From an uncultured Clostridia bacterium (lineage in GTDB: Bacteria; Bacillota; Clostridia; TANB77; CAG-465), in contig CALXES010000007.1 of assembly GCA_944387385.1 (NCBI GenBank), forward strand, positions 1-64,000: DNA of 64,000 bases. Reading direction: 5' to 3'. Shown here piece after piece: positions 1 through 8,297 of this stretch (position 1 is its first letter; every line of letters begins with the position of its first letter). A program made the position numbers and the translations under genes. Below the pieces are notes generated by a model that ran no database searches, was not told the DNA's origin, and saw only the letters and a list, made by a program, of their open reading frames with translations.

Positions 1-92
1 TAGTTTCCTTTTACTATTCTTTCTTCATTTTCCATATCTATTAATTGAAATTTTAAAGATGAACTTCCACAATTTAATACTAATATTTTCAT
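1..92 (-). CDS. ackA: Acetate kinase, N-terminal fragment
   Basis: The reading frame starts at an ATG at 92, eight bases after an AAGGAG ribosome binding site, and runs off the left edge. The 30 visible residues begin [19 protein letters not shown], the phosphate-binding first strand and turn of the ASKHA-fold acetate kinase family. Acetate kinase makes ATP and acetate from acetyl phosphate in fermentation. The frame is intact as far as it can be seen. Propionate or butyrate kinases have related starts, so the exact substrate is inferred. Confidence 0.88.
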   Translation of the reverse strand, partial: MKILVLNCGSSSLKFQLIDMENEERIVKGN

Positions 93-121
93 TACATTCA
101 CTCCTTTTTAGTTGATATTAA

Positions 122-150
122 ATTATATCATTATTTTTTAGAGTTGTAAA
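122..150 (-). promoter_or_regulatory. Sigma-A promoter for ackA
   Basis: On the minus strand there is a TTTACA -35 box at 145-150 and a TATAAT -10 box at 122-127, with a 17-base spacer ending in TGA, which gives an extended -10. It lies about 30 bases upstream of the ackA start codon. Confidence 0.7.
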
Positions 151-167
151 CGATTTTATATAAATAT

Positions 168-195
168 AAAAAAACTAGCTAAAATTAGCTAGTTT
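168..195 (-). terminator. Intrinsic terminator after the 5'-nucleotidase gene
   Basis: AAACTAGCTAA at 172-182 pairs with TTAGCTAGTTT at 185-195, and the minus strand continues into a run of T. It overlaps the stop codon of the gene ending at 189. Confidence 0.65.
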
Positions 196-755
196 ATAAG
201 TAAATTTTCAATTTCTTTCCAGTTATATACACGACGTACATTACTTTTTTCTAGTTCTTCATCTGAAATGTTTTTATTATGATATGAATCAAATAAAAGC
301 TTTAATTTTACCGGTCCTTGAAGATTTGGAAGCCTATCATCAATTTGAACGTCTGCAATAAATATATTTTTAGAATTTGTAAATATAATTTTTTCTGGAT
401 CTATAAATTCAAATTCTCTAATTAAATATTCAAACTTGTCTTTAAAAAGTTTTGCTGACTTCCTTTCTGCACCAAACATGACACAAGCTGAACATATATA
501 AATATCATAATACTTGTCAAGTTTTCTTAAAATTTCTTTTGCTCCTTCAAATAAAACAGCATCTTTATAACCATCTTTTGATATATAATAGTCATAAAAA
601 GCCTGTATCTTTTCTTGTGAACCAATCACATTATCAATAATATATTCAGTAAAGTCTTCTTCTTTATAATTTGTACCACAAAAATCATTTAATATCTTCA
701 AAAATCCAGGATGACAAATAACATAATCTAAATCTACTAATAATTTCTTTTTCAT
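189..755 (-). CDS. HAD-superfamily 5'(3')-deoxyribonucleotidase-like protein
   Basis: This 188-residue protein looks like the NT5C/YqbB-type pyrimidine 5'-nucleotidase family of HAD phosphatases. It has the N-terminal nucleophile strand LLVDLDYV and a C-terminal IDDR motif (IADVQIDDRLPNL) of the metal-binding loop, with an SA dipeptide in between (ICSACV) in the motif II region. It would dephosphorylate deoxynucleoside monophosphates in the cytosol. I chose the ATG at 755 because it follows GGGAG. A longer frame reaches 788 but lacks a ribosome binding site. It lies 17 bases after the next upstream gene, so it is probably co-transcribed with it. The second Asp of the usual DxDxT/V is present, but the third position is Tyr. 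Confidence 0.72.
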   Translation of the reverse strand: MKKKLLVDLDYVICHPGFLKILNDFCGTNYKEEDFTEYIIDNVIGSQEKIQAFYDYYISKDGYKDAVLFEGAKEILRKLDKYYDIYICSACVMFGAERKSAKLFKDKFEYLIREFEFIDPEKIIFTNSKNIFIADVQIDDRLPNLQGPVKLKLLFDSYHNKNISDEELEKSNVRRVYNWKEIENLLIN

Positions 756-772
756 AACAATTCTCCCTCTTT

Positions 773-1717
773 CTATATTATACCACAATCCAATTTTATA
801 TCTGGATTATATAATGTATAACTCTGTTTTAAAAGCTTTGAAATAATATCTTCTACCTCATCATATTTAAATTTTTCAAATTTCTTCATATAAAAAAGGT
901 AGCTTATATACCTATAAATTTCTATTTCTAGCTCAAATCTTGTAAGTAATCTTCTAGTCTGATTTGTAGTATTTTCTAAAACTATAGAAAACAAAGATAT
1001 TTTTTTACAATATTCTTCAGGTATCATATTATATATAAATTGTAGATTATTTTCTCGTTTATTGTCAACCATTTCTAAGATTGAACTGTTATTAATTTTT
1101 AACAATAGTTTTAAAAATTTAGAACGTCTTGAATATAAATATTTTTTACCAGTTACATATGATGATATTAAATCTGCACTTGCAAAGTCTAAATAGTAAC
1201 ACCATTTATCTAATATGCTTTTTCTAAATCCACCAATAGATGGAAGATTACCATCGGAAAAGTCTGTTAGCATCTTATATTCAAAAATTTTGTTTTTCTT
1301 TAATCCTTCTGAAAGTTTACTATAGTTTAAAAATATTTTTTCTTCATCAATACTTACATATATTTCTATTAAATATGCCAATACTTTAACTAAAATATCT
1401 TCTTCAAAATCTAAAATTTCCTTCCAAACTATAATTCTCTTTTTAAGCTTTGATGAGTATATAATACTCTCTTTTCCAAAATCTACAAATCCATAACCAA
1501 ATACTATACTATCGACTTCATTTCCAACATTATCATGAGATACAGAAGAATTCTCTATTGTAACGCTCAGAGTATCGTTTTCTAAATCTGATAAAAACTT
1601 TTCAATAACAGTATTAGAATAAATTCTATTATGCTTTTTCATCTGCTTTATTACTATATCTAATGGTTTCTTTAGTGAATCATTTACGTTACTTAATAAA
1701 TATACATTAATACTCAT
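773..1717 (-). CDS. Hypothetical protein, paired with the gene at 1731
   Basis: I do not recognise this 314-residue protein. It has no signal peptide or membrane segment and is rich in Lys, Ile, Leu and Asn. The middle (about residues 170-215) contains WCYYLDFASADLISSYVTG followed by a basic stretch, YSRRSKFLK. The ATG at 1717 follows AAGGAGAG at good spacing. It starts 13 bases after the stop of the gene at 1731, and the nucleotidase follows 17 bases after it, so the three genes probably form one transcript. An intracellular structural or regulatory role is possible, but nothing in the sequence proves it. Confidence 0.7.
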   Translation of the reverse strand: MSINVYLLSNVNDSLKKPLDIVIKQMKKHNRIYSNTVIEKFLSDLENDTLSVTIENSSVSHDNVGNEVDSIVFGYGFVDFGKESIIYSSKLKKRIIVWKEILDFEEDILVKVLAYLIEIYVSIDEEKIFLNYSKLSEGLKKNKIFEYKMLTDFSDGNLPSIGGFRKSILDKWCYYLDFASADLISSYVTGKKYLYSRRSKFLKLLLKINNSSILEMVDNKRENNLQFIYNMIPEEYCKKISLFSIVLENTTNQTRRLLTRFELEIEIYRYISYLFYMKKFEKFKYDEVEDIISKLLKQSYTLYNPDIKLDCGII

Positions 1718-1730
1718 CAGAAATCTCTCC

Positions 1731-2600
1731 TTATATAAAATTTATATTACTACAATAAGTAATTCCAATAACCACCTTTCCTAAGCACTTAGCATTTTTT
1801 AAATAAAATTTTCTAATTATTTCTTCTGTTGTATATTTTCCTTTATTTACTATAATAAGCATCCTATCACTTTGACAGTCTTCTATAAAAACACTCTTTT
1901 TAGACTTTTTGTGATTAATAAAAATACCTCTTGTATAAGCAAATTCTATGTTGTCTACTTTAGATACTTGTAATCTAGTCTCATATAATGAATCTAGTAT
2001 TATATCATAAGTACTATACCCATTAATTTTCTCTATTTTATTTACTACCGAATTAGAATTTGAATAGACAATTCTATCAATTTTTATACTTTTCAAAAAA
2101 CCTATTTTCTCTAGCATCTCTTTTTCAATATGCCTATTCATTTGAAATTTAAAAGAATCATCATATAGATCTGTTAAGCAATCCATATCTAGTATATCTT
2201 TTAAAATTAACTTTATACTTAGTTCAAATGTTGTTATTTTAGAAAAAATATTGTTTTCTTTATCTACAATATTCTCCATAGTAACTGGCTCAGAATGTTT
2301 ATTAATATTAATGTAATTTAAAGCAAGATTACTTGCAAATACTGATAACAAATAGTACATATCATTACTTAGATTATAATCTATATGTTTTTGCACTAAA
2401 TCATTTAAATAATCGTAAAAACAAGTATTACTAAAATCTTCTAAATTATAGTTTTTAAAACTACCTTCTTTATTCTTAGCAATTATAATTATCTGATTTT
2501 CTTCCCCTTCTTTTAAACTATTTAGTACCAGTATCTCACATTCAAAATCCTCCTTTTCTCCCTTTTTAAAAATTTTTAATTTAGATCTGCATATCATCAT
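1731..2600 (-). CDS. Hypothetical protein, first gene of an unknown pair
   Basis: This 289-residue protein is not recognised. I placed the start at the ATG at 2600, nine bases after GGAG. An in-frame ATG at 2630 lacks a ribosome binding site. There is no membrane segment. The C-terminal quarter (VFIEDCQSDRMLIIVNKG, then EEIIRKFYLKNAKC) looks like an alternating beta/alpha domain. The gene ends 13 bases before the next unknown gene and probably forms an operon with it. The terminator at 2724-2758 separates it from the upstream gene. Confidence 0.68.
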   Translation of the reverse strand: MMICRSKLKIFKKGEKEDFECEILVLNSLKEGEENQIIIIAKNKEGSFKNYNLEDFSNTCFYDYLNDLVQKHIDYNLSNDMYYLLSVFASNLALNYININKHSEPVTMENIVDKENNIFSKITTFELSIKLILKDILDMDCLTDLYDDSFKFQMNRHIEKEMLEKIGFLKSIKIDRIVYSNSNSVVNKIEKINGYSTYDIILDSLYETRLQVSKVDNIEFAYTRGIFINHKKSKKSVFIEDCQSDRMLIIVNKGKYTTEEIIRKFYLKNAKCLGKVVIGITYCSNINFI

Positions 2601-2723
2601 ACACAATCTCTCCTTTCTGCCATTAGGCATTTAATTAATATATAATTATATATATTGTAAAAAATTATCATGCCAAATAATTATAACATAAGTTTATGTA
2701 AATTTCAACTTATATTAAAGCTT

Positions 2724-2758
2724 AAAAATAGCTTATGACAATGTCATAAGCTATTTTT
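2724..2758 (-). terminator. Intrinsic terminator after the gene at 2782
   Basis: AAAAATAGCTTATGAC at 2724-2739 pairs perfectly with GTCATAAGCTATTTTT at 2743-2758 around a 3-base loop. The A/T flanks supply a T-run on either strand. It ends transcription of the membrane-anchored protein gene. Confidence 0.85.
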
Positions 2759-2781
2759 ATATAAAGACTATAATATTTATT

Positions 2782-3384
2782 TTAAGCAGCAGATGTAGAA
2801 TATAAATTACTTAACTCTGAAAGTCCAGGTAAAAGAGCATCTCTTAATGTCTCATCTAACACAACTTTCCATTCTTTATCTACTTTAGTTAAAACAATAT
2901 CTACACTTGTTGTAACATTTTCTATTTCTGTTGACTCAAATTGAGATTTAAAATACTCTTGTAATTGTGATTCCATGTTATCTGTATCAGTTGAAGTGTT
3001 AATTGAAGACATAGCAAGCTCTAACGCTTTTTGCATATAATTTTGCATTATAGTATTTAAGTCTTTATTAGTTATTTCTGCTTTTACTATAGCTTGATCT
3101 TTATCTTTTGTAACTTCAACAATATTTAAATTTAAATTACTAAAAAAAAGTTTTACCATTTCTAAATCTTCTGTATCGCTATCAATTCCTAAAGCCTCTG
3201 TATTATCTCCATTTACATATGTATTCGCTCCTTGAAAATCTCCATTTTTTAGACATTCAACAAGACCAGTTACAGAATCAGCTGGGTTTTTAGCAGTTAA
3301 TTTTATAACTCCAAATACTATTGCTACAACCACAACAACTAAAATTAAAATACATAAAACAATTTTTAAAGCCTTATTTTTCAT
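2782..3384 (-). CDS. Membrane-anchored extracytoplasmic protein
   Basis: This 200-residue protein has a basic N-terminus, one hydrophobic segment at about residues 7-29 (ALKIVLCILILVVVVVAIVF) and an acidic, Ser/Thr-rich outside domain. The arrangement resembles the DUF4878/DUF5105 lipoprotein-like folds related to cystatin/NTF2: a helix-rich part followed by two strands ending in VDKEWKVVLDETLRDALLPG. There is no lipobox Cys, so it is probably a signal anchor. GGGAGG lies before the ATG. It is monocistronic, with a terminator just downstream. A role in cell-envelope maintenance or ligand binding is a guess from the fold. Confidence 0.6.
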   Translation of the reverse strand: MKNKALKIVLCILILVVVVVAIVFGVIKLTAKNPADSVTGLVECLKNGDFQGANTYVNGDNTEALGIDSDTEDLEMVKLFFSNLNLNIVEVTKDKDQAIVKAEITNKDLNTIMQNYMQKALELAMSSINTSTDTDNMESQLQEYFKSQFESTEIENVTTSVDIVLTKVDKEWKVVLDETLRDALLPGLSELSNLYSTSAA

Positions 3385-3435
3385 AATATACCTCCCTTTT
3401 TAGACATTATATCCTAAAAATGGAGTTAATTCAAC

Positions 3436-4083
3436 CTATTGTTTTAATGCTTTTTCTCTTTCCTTATAGTCTGGCATAATATTTTTAATATAACTCCAAA
3501 AGCTCTTTTGATGATTCATATACTTTAAATGAGTAACTTCATGAAGACATACATACTCTATTAACCTAATATCATAATGAATTAATTTCTGATTAATTTT
3601 AATTACCTTTTTACTAGAACAATTTCCCCATATTGATTTAAATTTTCTAACTACTATATCATTTGGAAAAAGTCCGGTAAATAAAGCATATTTTTCTACT
3701 ACTGGTACAATGTACTCATATGAGAGTTCTTTTAACCTTTTTTCCATTTTTAATTTTACTTTTTTTAAGTTATTTTCATTTAATTCTGGTAAATAAACTA
3801 CACATCTATCTACTGTTAATATGATATCAACCTTTTTTGAATCTTTATACTCTATATTTACCTTCTTTCCTAAAATATAAATATATTTTTTTGTTATCAA
3901 ATCAAACTTTATCATATTTTTTTGCTTGTTAAGTTTATTATTTATCCACTTTTCCTTTTGACTTACAAGTTCATCTATTTTTGATTTACTAAGTCTAATA
4001 GGAGCTTTTACAAAAACTTTTGAATCTTTTACTCCTATATACACATTTTTTATTCTCTTTCTTACTAATTCATATTCTATCAT
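3436..4083 (-). CDS. YgjP-type zinc metallopeptidase (DUF45)
   Basis: At 215 residues this matches the YgjP/DUF45 family of SprT-like minigluzincins. The zinc motif HEVTH is at residues 181-185, followed by LKYMNH with a further His at 191, and the family signature WGNCSSKKVIKIN is at about 152-164. The substrate of the family is not firmly established. Its start codon overlaps the stop of the upstream gene (ATGA at 4080-4083), so the two are translationally coupled. That makes a joint role with the pyrophosphorylase-like protein worth considering. Catalytic residues look complete. Confidence 0.85.
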   Translation of the reverse strand: MIEYELVRKRIKNVYIGVKDSKVFVKAPIRLSKSKIDELVSQKEKWINNKLNKQKNMIKFDLITKKYIYILGKKVNIEYKDSKKVDIILTVDRCVVYLPELNENNLKKVKLKMEKRLKELSYEYIVPVVEKYALFTGLFPNDIVVRKFKSIWGNCSSKKVIKINQKLIHYDIRLIEYVCLHEVTHLKYMNHQKSFWSYIKNIMPDYKEREKALKQ

Positions 4084-5021
4084 AATTTAACATTCCATTT
4101 CTTTGGAAATACATACTCAATTTTATCTGATTTAGGTATGTACTTCTTTTTTATCTTTACTCTATTTGACTTTAAGTCCGGTCTTTTAGCCCTTAAATAT
4201 TTATCTGTTTCACAAAATAAATTTTGTATATCTATAAGTTGTAGTCTTCTTTTTCCTATATACTTAAAATCATATCCAAGTCTTCTAAATTCCTCTTCTT
4301 GTATTAGATACATATGTACAATTATGTCTTCGTAACTATATCCTTTATGATTTTTAAAACATTTATCTATTCCTCTTTTTGCTCCAGGTCCAGCTATAGT
4401 AAAACTGCTTTCATCAAAGTCTGTTACATCACTGTAATTAATATCTGTTGCAAGCTGATACGCCATAAAGTCTCCAATTAAAGGATAAGATTTTAATATC
4501 TTAAAGACTTCTTCCATTGAAGCTGCATTACTAATACTATTATATATCTTATCTTGAATAAACATTTTATCTAATAACGCTAAATGATTTTGATGTTTTA
4601 AATCATATCCAAACGCTTTATTGGCACATGATATATAAGCATCATTATATAGCTTTTCCCCCAAACTTTTTCTAATTAATAAAAGCTCGTCATATTTATT
4701 AAAGGAAAAATCACTTAACGTAATATCACCCAACTTTTTGGTTAAATATTCCCACGTATCTTCCTTATTAAAAATTTTAAATAATACTATTCTAAAGAGC
4801 ATATCCTCCTTTGAATAATTTTCTCCATTATATATAACGTTTTTTAGCATATACTGTGATACTCTATCTAAAACTCTATATGCATTGCAAAATTTATACT
4901 CCTTAAGTATATCATCACTAGTATAAGGAGGTCTTTGTCCCATCATTTTTCTATACCATATATTTTGTCTTTCAAAAGCAAAATACCAAAATATATCATA
5001 AACTTCTTCTCTTTTTTCCAT
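4080..5021 (-). CDS. Alpha-glutamyl/putrescinyl thymine pyrophosphorylase-like (5-hmdU DNA kinase helical domain) protein
   Basis: The first 90 residues read like the helical domain described for alpha-glutamyl/putrescinyl thymine pyrophosphorylases and the 5-hydroxymethyl-dU DNA kinases of hypermodified phages. The features are FWYFAFERQNIWYRK at about 11-25, RPPYTSDDILKEYKFCNAYR at 30-49 and DRVSQYMLKNVIY at 52-64. Further on, DEFDESSFTIAGPGAKRG-like residues (about 200-215) resemble a glycosylase-type helix-hairpin-helix region. The known family acts on modified thymine bases in DNA. Here it stands alone in a cellular gene pair with a YgjP protease, with no phage genes near. GGAG precedes the ATG at 5021. 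It may act in DNA base modification, repair or defence. That is inference. Confidence 0.65.
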   Translation of the reverse strand: MEKREEVYDIFWYFAFERQNIWYRKMMGQRPPYTSDDILKEYKFCNAYRVLDRVSQYMLKNVIYNGENYSKEDMLFRIVLFKIFNKEDTWEYLTKKLGDITLSDFSFNKYDELLLIRKSLGEKLYNDAYISCANKAFGYDLKHQNHLALLDKMFIQDKIYNSISNAASMEEVFKILKSYPLIGDFMAYQLATDINYSDVTDFDESSFTIAGPGAKRGIDKCFKNHKGYSYEDIIVHMYLIQEEEFRRLGYDFKYIGKRRLQLIDIQNLFCETDKYLRAKRPDLKSNRVKIKKKYIPKSDKIEYVFPKKWNVKL

Positions 5022-5031
5022 AACATTCTCC

Positions 5032-5502
5032 TTATTTTACTAAATCTTCAAATTCAATTCTAATTACTTTTGTCAAATCTTCAACATTTAGTTCTACTTG
5101 ATAGCCAACCTTCCCTGCACTAATAAATATTGTATCATAGCTTTTAGAAGTTATATCTATAACTGTTTTAAAAAATTTTTTCATACCAACTGGTGAACAC
5201 CCACCATGTATATATCCTGTAAGTGGTAATAATTCTTTTTGCTTAATCATTTCAACATTTTTTTCTTTAACAATTTTTGCGGCCTTTTTTAAATCTAGTT
5301 CTTTTGAAACAGGTATAACAAACACATAATATGCTCCACTATGAGCTCTTGTAACTAGAGTTTTAAATACCTGATCTGGGTTTTCACCAAGTTCACTAGC
5401 AACATCAACTCCAGATATAGCATCACTATCTCCATAATAATGTGATTTATATTCAATCTTCTTACTATCTAAAATTCTCATAACATTTGTTTTTTCTTGC
5501 AT
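5032..5502 (-). CDS. ybaK: YbaK/EbsC-family Cys-tRNA(Pro) deacylase
   Basis: This 156-residue protein has the YbaK hallmark GCSPVGMKK (about 111-119) and the Lys in FKTLVTR (about 46-52) that positions the aminoacyl-tRNA. YbaK hydrolyses Cys-tRNA(Pro) made in error by prolyl-tRNA synthetase. The ProS encoded at 45585 belongs to the type that lacks the internal editing domain, so this free-standing enzyme would edit in trans. An AGAGGTGTTAGT sequence precedes the ATG. It is followed after 10 bases by the pyrophosphorylase-like gene, and the three genes 5502-3436 probably share a transcript. Confidence 0.9.
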   Translation of the reverse strand: MQEKTNVMRILDSKKIEYKSHYYGDSDAISGVDVASELGENPDQVFKTLVTRAHSGAYYVFVIPVSKELDLKKAAKIVKEKNVEMIKQKELLPLTGYIHGGCSPVGMKKFFKTVIDITSKSYDTIFISAGKVGYQVELNVEDLTKVIRIEFEDLVK

Positions 5503-5555
5503 ACTAACACCTCTTTTTTCTTATTTTAGCACGACAATATTCATATCTCAAGAAG

Positions 5556-5588
5556 AAAATAGCACTTCATAAAAGAAGTGCTATTTTT
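5556..5588 (-). terminator. Intrinsic terminator after the gene at 5615
   Basis: AAAATAGCACTTC at 5556-5568 pairs with GAAGTGCTATTTT at 5575-5587 around a 6-base loop, with flanking T's on the minus strand. Confidence 0.85.
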
Positions 5589-5614
5589 AAATCTTATTTG
5601 TATAAAAATATACT

Positions 5615-6667
5615 TTAATTCTGTTCAAATGCTCTATCAGTTGTTTCCTCACTTACAGTACTATTTAATACTGTAAATACTTTTTTGCTTGTTGAAGCTG
5701 AATTGAATAATTCACCCGTATCTTTATATCTATTATATATAGCTATATTAGAATAATACTTAGACATATCTATTTTTGTTTCATCTTTGCTTAAATTTTC
5801 ATCATATACATAAATATATTTAGGATCAAAATAAAATACATTTACTTTTCCTTTGACATAATCTTCATATATATTCTTTATATTAGCATTATCGGTAAAT
5901 AAATCTTCAAAATCTATTTCTTCAAGTGTATCAAGTCTTATATTATAGCTTAAAGCTTTTTCATCTTTCCTATTTCCGTCAATATCTTCATATGTCTTTA
6001 TGACTACATATGATAAAGTGTTAAAATTAACACTTAGCTTTGTATGTATATCAATAAATAGAGTATTTTCATCTGATAAATAGTTTTTGTCATAAAGTTC
6101 TACACTTAAATTTTTTAATTTCTCATTTATTATTTCTTGTTTTTGTGTATCTTTAAGCCCAGAAATTTGCTTATATTCAACATAAGCCTTATCTCCTTTT
6201 ATTTTTTCATTATTATTATAAAAATTTCCACCTTTTACATGAACAATACTCTCAATATCTATACTATATGCATCATACATATCATTTAAACCAGAAATCG
6301 CTAAACTATCTGAGTTAGAATTACTATTTGTATTACTTGAATTATTAGTATTAGTTTCATTTTGAGCTGTATTTGTATTATTTTCTGTTGTAGCATTTTC
6401 TTCTTTTGACTTACTATCTTGCATAAATACCATTACTAAAACAATTATAGCAATTATAACAACTACAAATGCAATAGCAATGACTATATTATTAAATACA
6501 CTAGATTCTTCCTCTTCTTCTACTTTTTGTAGACTAACATTTTTTTCTTCTCTAGTTGCTTCTTGGTAAGCTCCACCTCTTCTTCTAGGTGCATTATTTG
6601 GATTTCTTAGTTCTTCTACTTTTTTATCAGATAGAAAATCAACATCATCATCTTGGTTATATATCAT
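5615..6667 (-). CDS. Single-pass membrane protein with DUF3298-like outside domain
   Basis: This 350-residue protein has a charged cytoplasmic N-terminus (about 1-60, with NAPRRRGGAY), one membrane segment (about 61-83) and an Asn/Thr/Ser-rich linker (about 90-125). The outside domain at about 150-340 contains VEYKQISGLKDTQKQEIINE, a Tyr-rich strand region and ending RAFEQN. That outside domain resembles the DUF3298/DUF4163 (RsiV, PdaC) fold, in which the first half of a strand pair precedes a helix and long beta-sheet. Such domains bind lysozyme or glycans in known members. A perfect terminator follows. GGGGG precedes the ATG at 6667. Confidence 0.6.
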   Translation of the reverse strand: MIYNQDDDVDFLSDKKVEELRNPNNAPRRRGGAYQEATREEKNVSLQKVEEEEESSVFNNIVIAIAFVVVIIAIIVLVMVFMQDSKSKEENATTENNTNTAQNETNTNNSSNTNSNSNSDSLAISGLNDMYDAYSIDIESIVHVKGGNFYNNNEKIKGDKAYVEYKQISGLKDTQKQEIINEKLKNLSVELYDKNYLSDENTLFIDIHTKLSVNFNTLSYVVIKTYEDIDGNRKDEKALSYNIRLDTLEEIDFEDLFTDNANIKNIYEDYVKGKVNVFYFDPKYIYVYDENLSKDETKIDMSKYYSNIAIYNRYKDTGELFNSASTSKKVFTVLNSTVSEETTDRAFEQN

Positions 6668-6679
6668 ATAATATACCCC

Positions 6680-7315
6680 CTATTCTATGAATATTTTACA
6701 ATTAATTTTAGCATCTAATAAACTTTTAAAATTCTTAGCGTCTTGTACTGTTCCAACAATTTTGCCATAGTGTGTTGGAACTACAATTGTGGGCATAATT
6801 GAGTTTGCAAGCTTTGCAGCTTCAGCATAATCCATAGTATAAGTTCCACCAATTGGCAAAAACGCAAGATCACATTTTACATTTAAAGCCTCAGGTGTAA
6901 TATCTGTATCTCCAGCTACATATATTCTCTCATATTCCAAATTAAAAATATATCCCACCCAGCCATTAGTTTTTGGATGAAAAGTCTTATTTATATTATA
7001 TGAACTTACTGTTTCAACACATAAATCGTTTATCTTATATTTTTTATTTGGATCAACTATAACAATTTTATTTTCTTTAAAACCAAGCTTTAAAACATTT
7101 ACATATATATCTTCTGTTATTAGTATAATTGTATCGTCATTTTTTAGCTTTAAAATGTCCTCTGGAGAAAAATGATCATAATGCGAATGTGTTATACAAA
7201 TATAATTTGCATCATTTCTAACTTCTTCTATTCCAAAAGGATCTACATATATTATTTTATTATCTGCTACTATTCTTATTGCACTATGACATAGCACACT
7301 AAAATCTTCTATCAT
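6680..7315 (-). CDS. Metallo-beta-lactamase-fold hydrolase (UlaG-like)
   Basis: The 211-residue protein carries the metal-binding HSHYDH motif at residues 43-48, the Asp in VAGDTDIT and a C-terminal THYG. This is the pattern of the UlaG/YtkL group of metallo-beta-lactamase hydrolases. The substrate is unknown, and members act on phosphodiesters or lactones. I start at the ATG at 7315 after AAGAGGTG. The frame continues upstream to 7468 into a low-complexity region with no ribosome binding site, and that would overlap the divergent gene. It is co-directional with and 12 bases from the membrane protein gene at 6667. Confidence 0.82.
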   Translation of the reverse strand: MIEDFSVLCHSAIRIVADNKIIYVDPFGIEEVRNDANYICITHSHYDHFSPEDILKLKNDDTIILITEDIYVNVLKLGFKENKIVIVDPNKKYKINDLCVETVSSYNINKTFHPKTNGWVGYIFNLEYERIYVAGDTDITPEALNVKCDLAFLPIGGTYTMDYAEAAKLANSIMPTIVVPTHYGKIVGTVQDAKNFKSLLDAKINCKIFIE

Positions 7316-7447
7316 ATCTTTACACCTCTTACAAAAATTATAGCACAAACCAAAAAGTATTTTCCATATTTTAAATAATTTTAATGTTACTTGTAACAAA
7401 ATTATTACCACTTTATGATATAATAATATAAATTTAAGGTGATAAAA

Positions 7448-8272
7448 ATGAATGACTATATAAAACAAATTATAACTGATATATCAAAAAGGCTAAATAT
7501 AAAAGTATCTAAAAAGGATTTGCAATATTATACAGATGGTGCCTCTGACTCAATTGTTTTTAGTATTTCTAATAAATATCTAATTAAAACTTTAGATAAA
7601 ATAACATTTAATACACAAATAGAATTTTTAAATTTTTATAAAGATATATATAACTTTCAAAGAATAATTTTTACAAATAAAGATCTTAAATATATTTGCT
7701 TTGAATTTATTGAAGGTACTCTTTTTAAAGATAAAACTAATCTAGATAATACTGATATTATTAACCAAATTTATAACATTGTAATAAAATACAAAAATTA
7801 TAATTATAATGCATTTGGATATCTATATGAAGATAATAAAACATGGTGTAAATTTTTAAAAGACGAAGTTTCAAACTCTTATAAATATATTTCAAGACTT
7901 AATATTTCTAATGACAAAGTATATAAAGCTATTGATAAACTAAATAATTTTAATATAGATAAAAAACTAATTCATGGAGATTTTGGTGCACATAACTTTT
8001 TAATAGATAATTCTAAAAAATTAAGAGTTATTGATCCCATGCCAGTTGTTGGAGATTACTTATACGATTTCTATTTTGCTATATTTTCAAATGTAGATCT
8101 ATTTAAAAATACGGATATAAAATATATATTAAGCTTTTTTGAAAATGAAGATATTGAAAGAAAAAAATTAATGCTTTTAATTGTTTTATACATTAGGATG
8201 GGAAGATGCTATAAATACAATATAGAAGATTTTGACACATATTATAATACTTATAATTTATATAAAATATAA
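7448..8272 (+). CDS. Aminoglycoside phosphotransferase/choline kinase-like protein
   Basis: One of three plus-strand protein genes. The 274-residue product has the kinase-like catalytic loop HGDFGAHN (about 176-183) and the metal-binding Asp in VIDPMP (about 194-199), as in the APH/ChoK family. An N-terminal lobe has IVFSISNKYLIKTL and a Lys. Substrates could be small alcohols, choline or macrolides, and nothing nearby decides. The ATG at 7448 follows AAGGTGA. The GTG at 7439 sits inside that ribosome binding site and is not the start. It ends in a terminator shared with the convergent gene at 8296. Confidence 0.75.
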   Translation: MNDYIKQIITDISKRLNIKVSKKDLQYYTDGASDSIVFSISNKYLIKTLDKITFNTQIEFLNFYKDIYNFQRIIFTNKDLKYICFEFIEGTLFKDKTNLDNTDIINQIYNIVIKYKNYNYNAFGYLYEDNKTWCKFLKDEVSNSYKYISRLNISNDKVYKAIDKLNNFNIDKKLIHGDFGAHNFLIDNSKKLRVIDPMPVVGDYLYDFYFAIFSNVDLFKNTDIKYILSFFENEDIERKKLMLLIVLYIRMGRCYKYNIEDFDTYYNTYNLYKI

Positions 8273-8297
8273 AAGGTACCAAAAACTGGTACCTTTT
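8271..8297. terminator. Bidirectional terminator between convergent genes
   Basis: AAAAGGTACCA at 8271-8281 pairs perfectly with TGGTACCTTTT at 8287-8297 around a 5-base loop. It overlaps the stop codons of both the plus-strand kinase-like gene and the minus-strand gene ending at 8296. Confidence 0.85.

Noticed and set aside
5556-5588. GAAGTG motifs in the terminator as a further IS remnant
   Set aside because: Only the stem shares GAAGTG; TG...CA ends and the ACCCCAAA part are missing.
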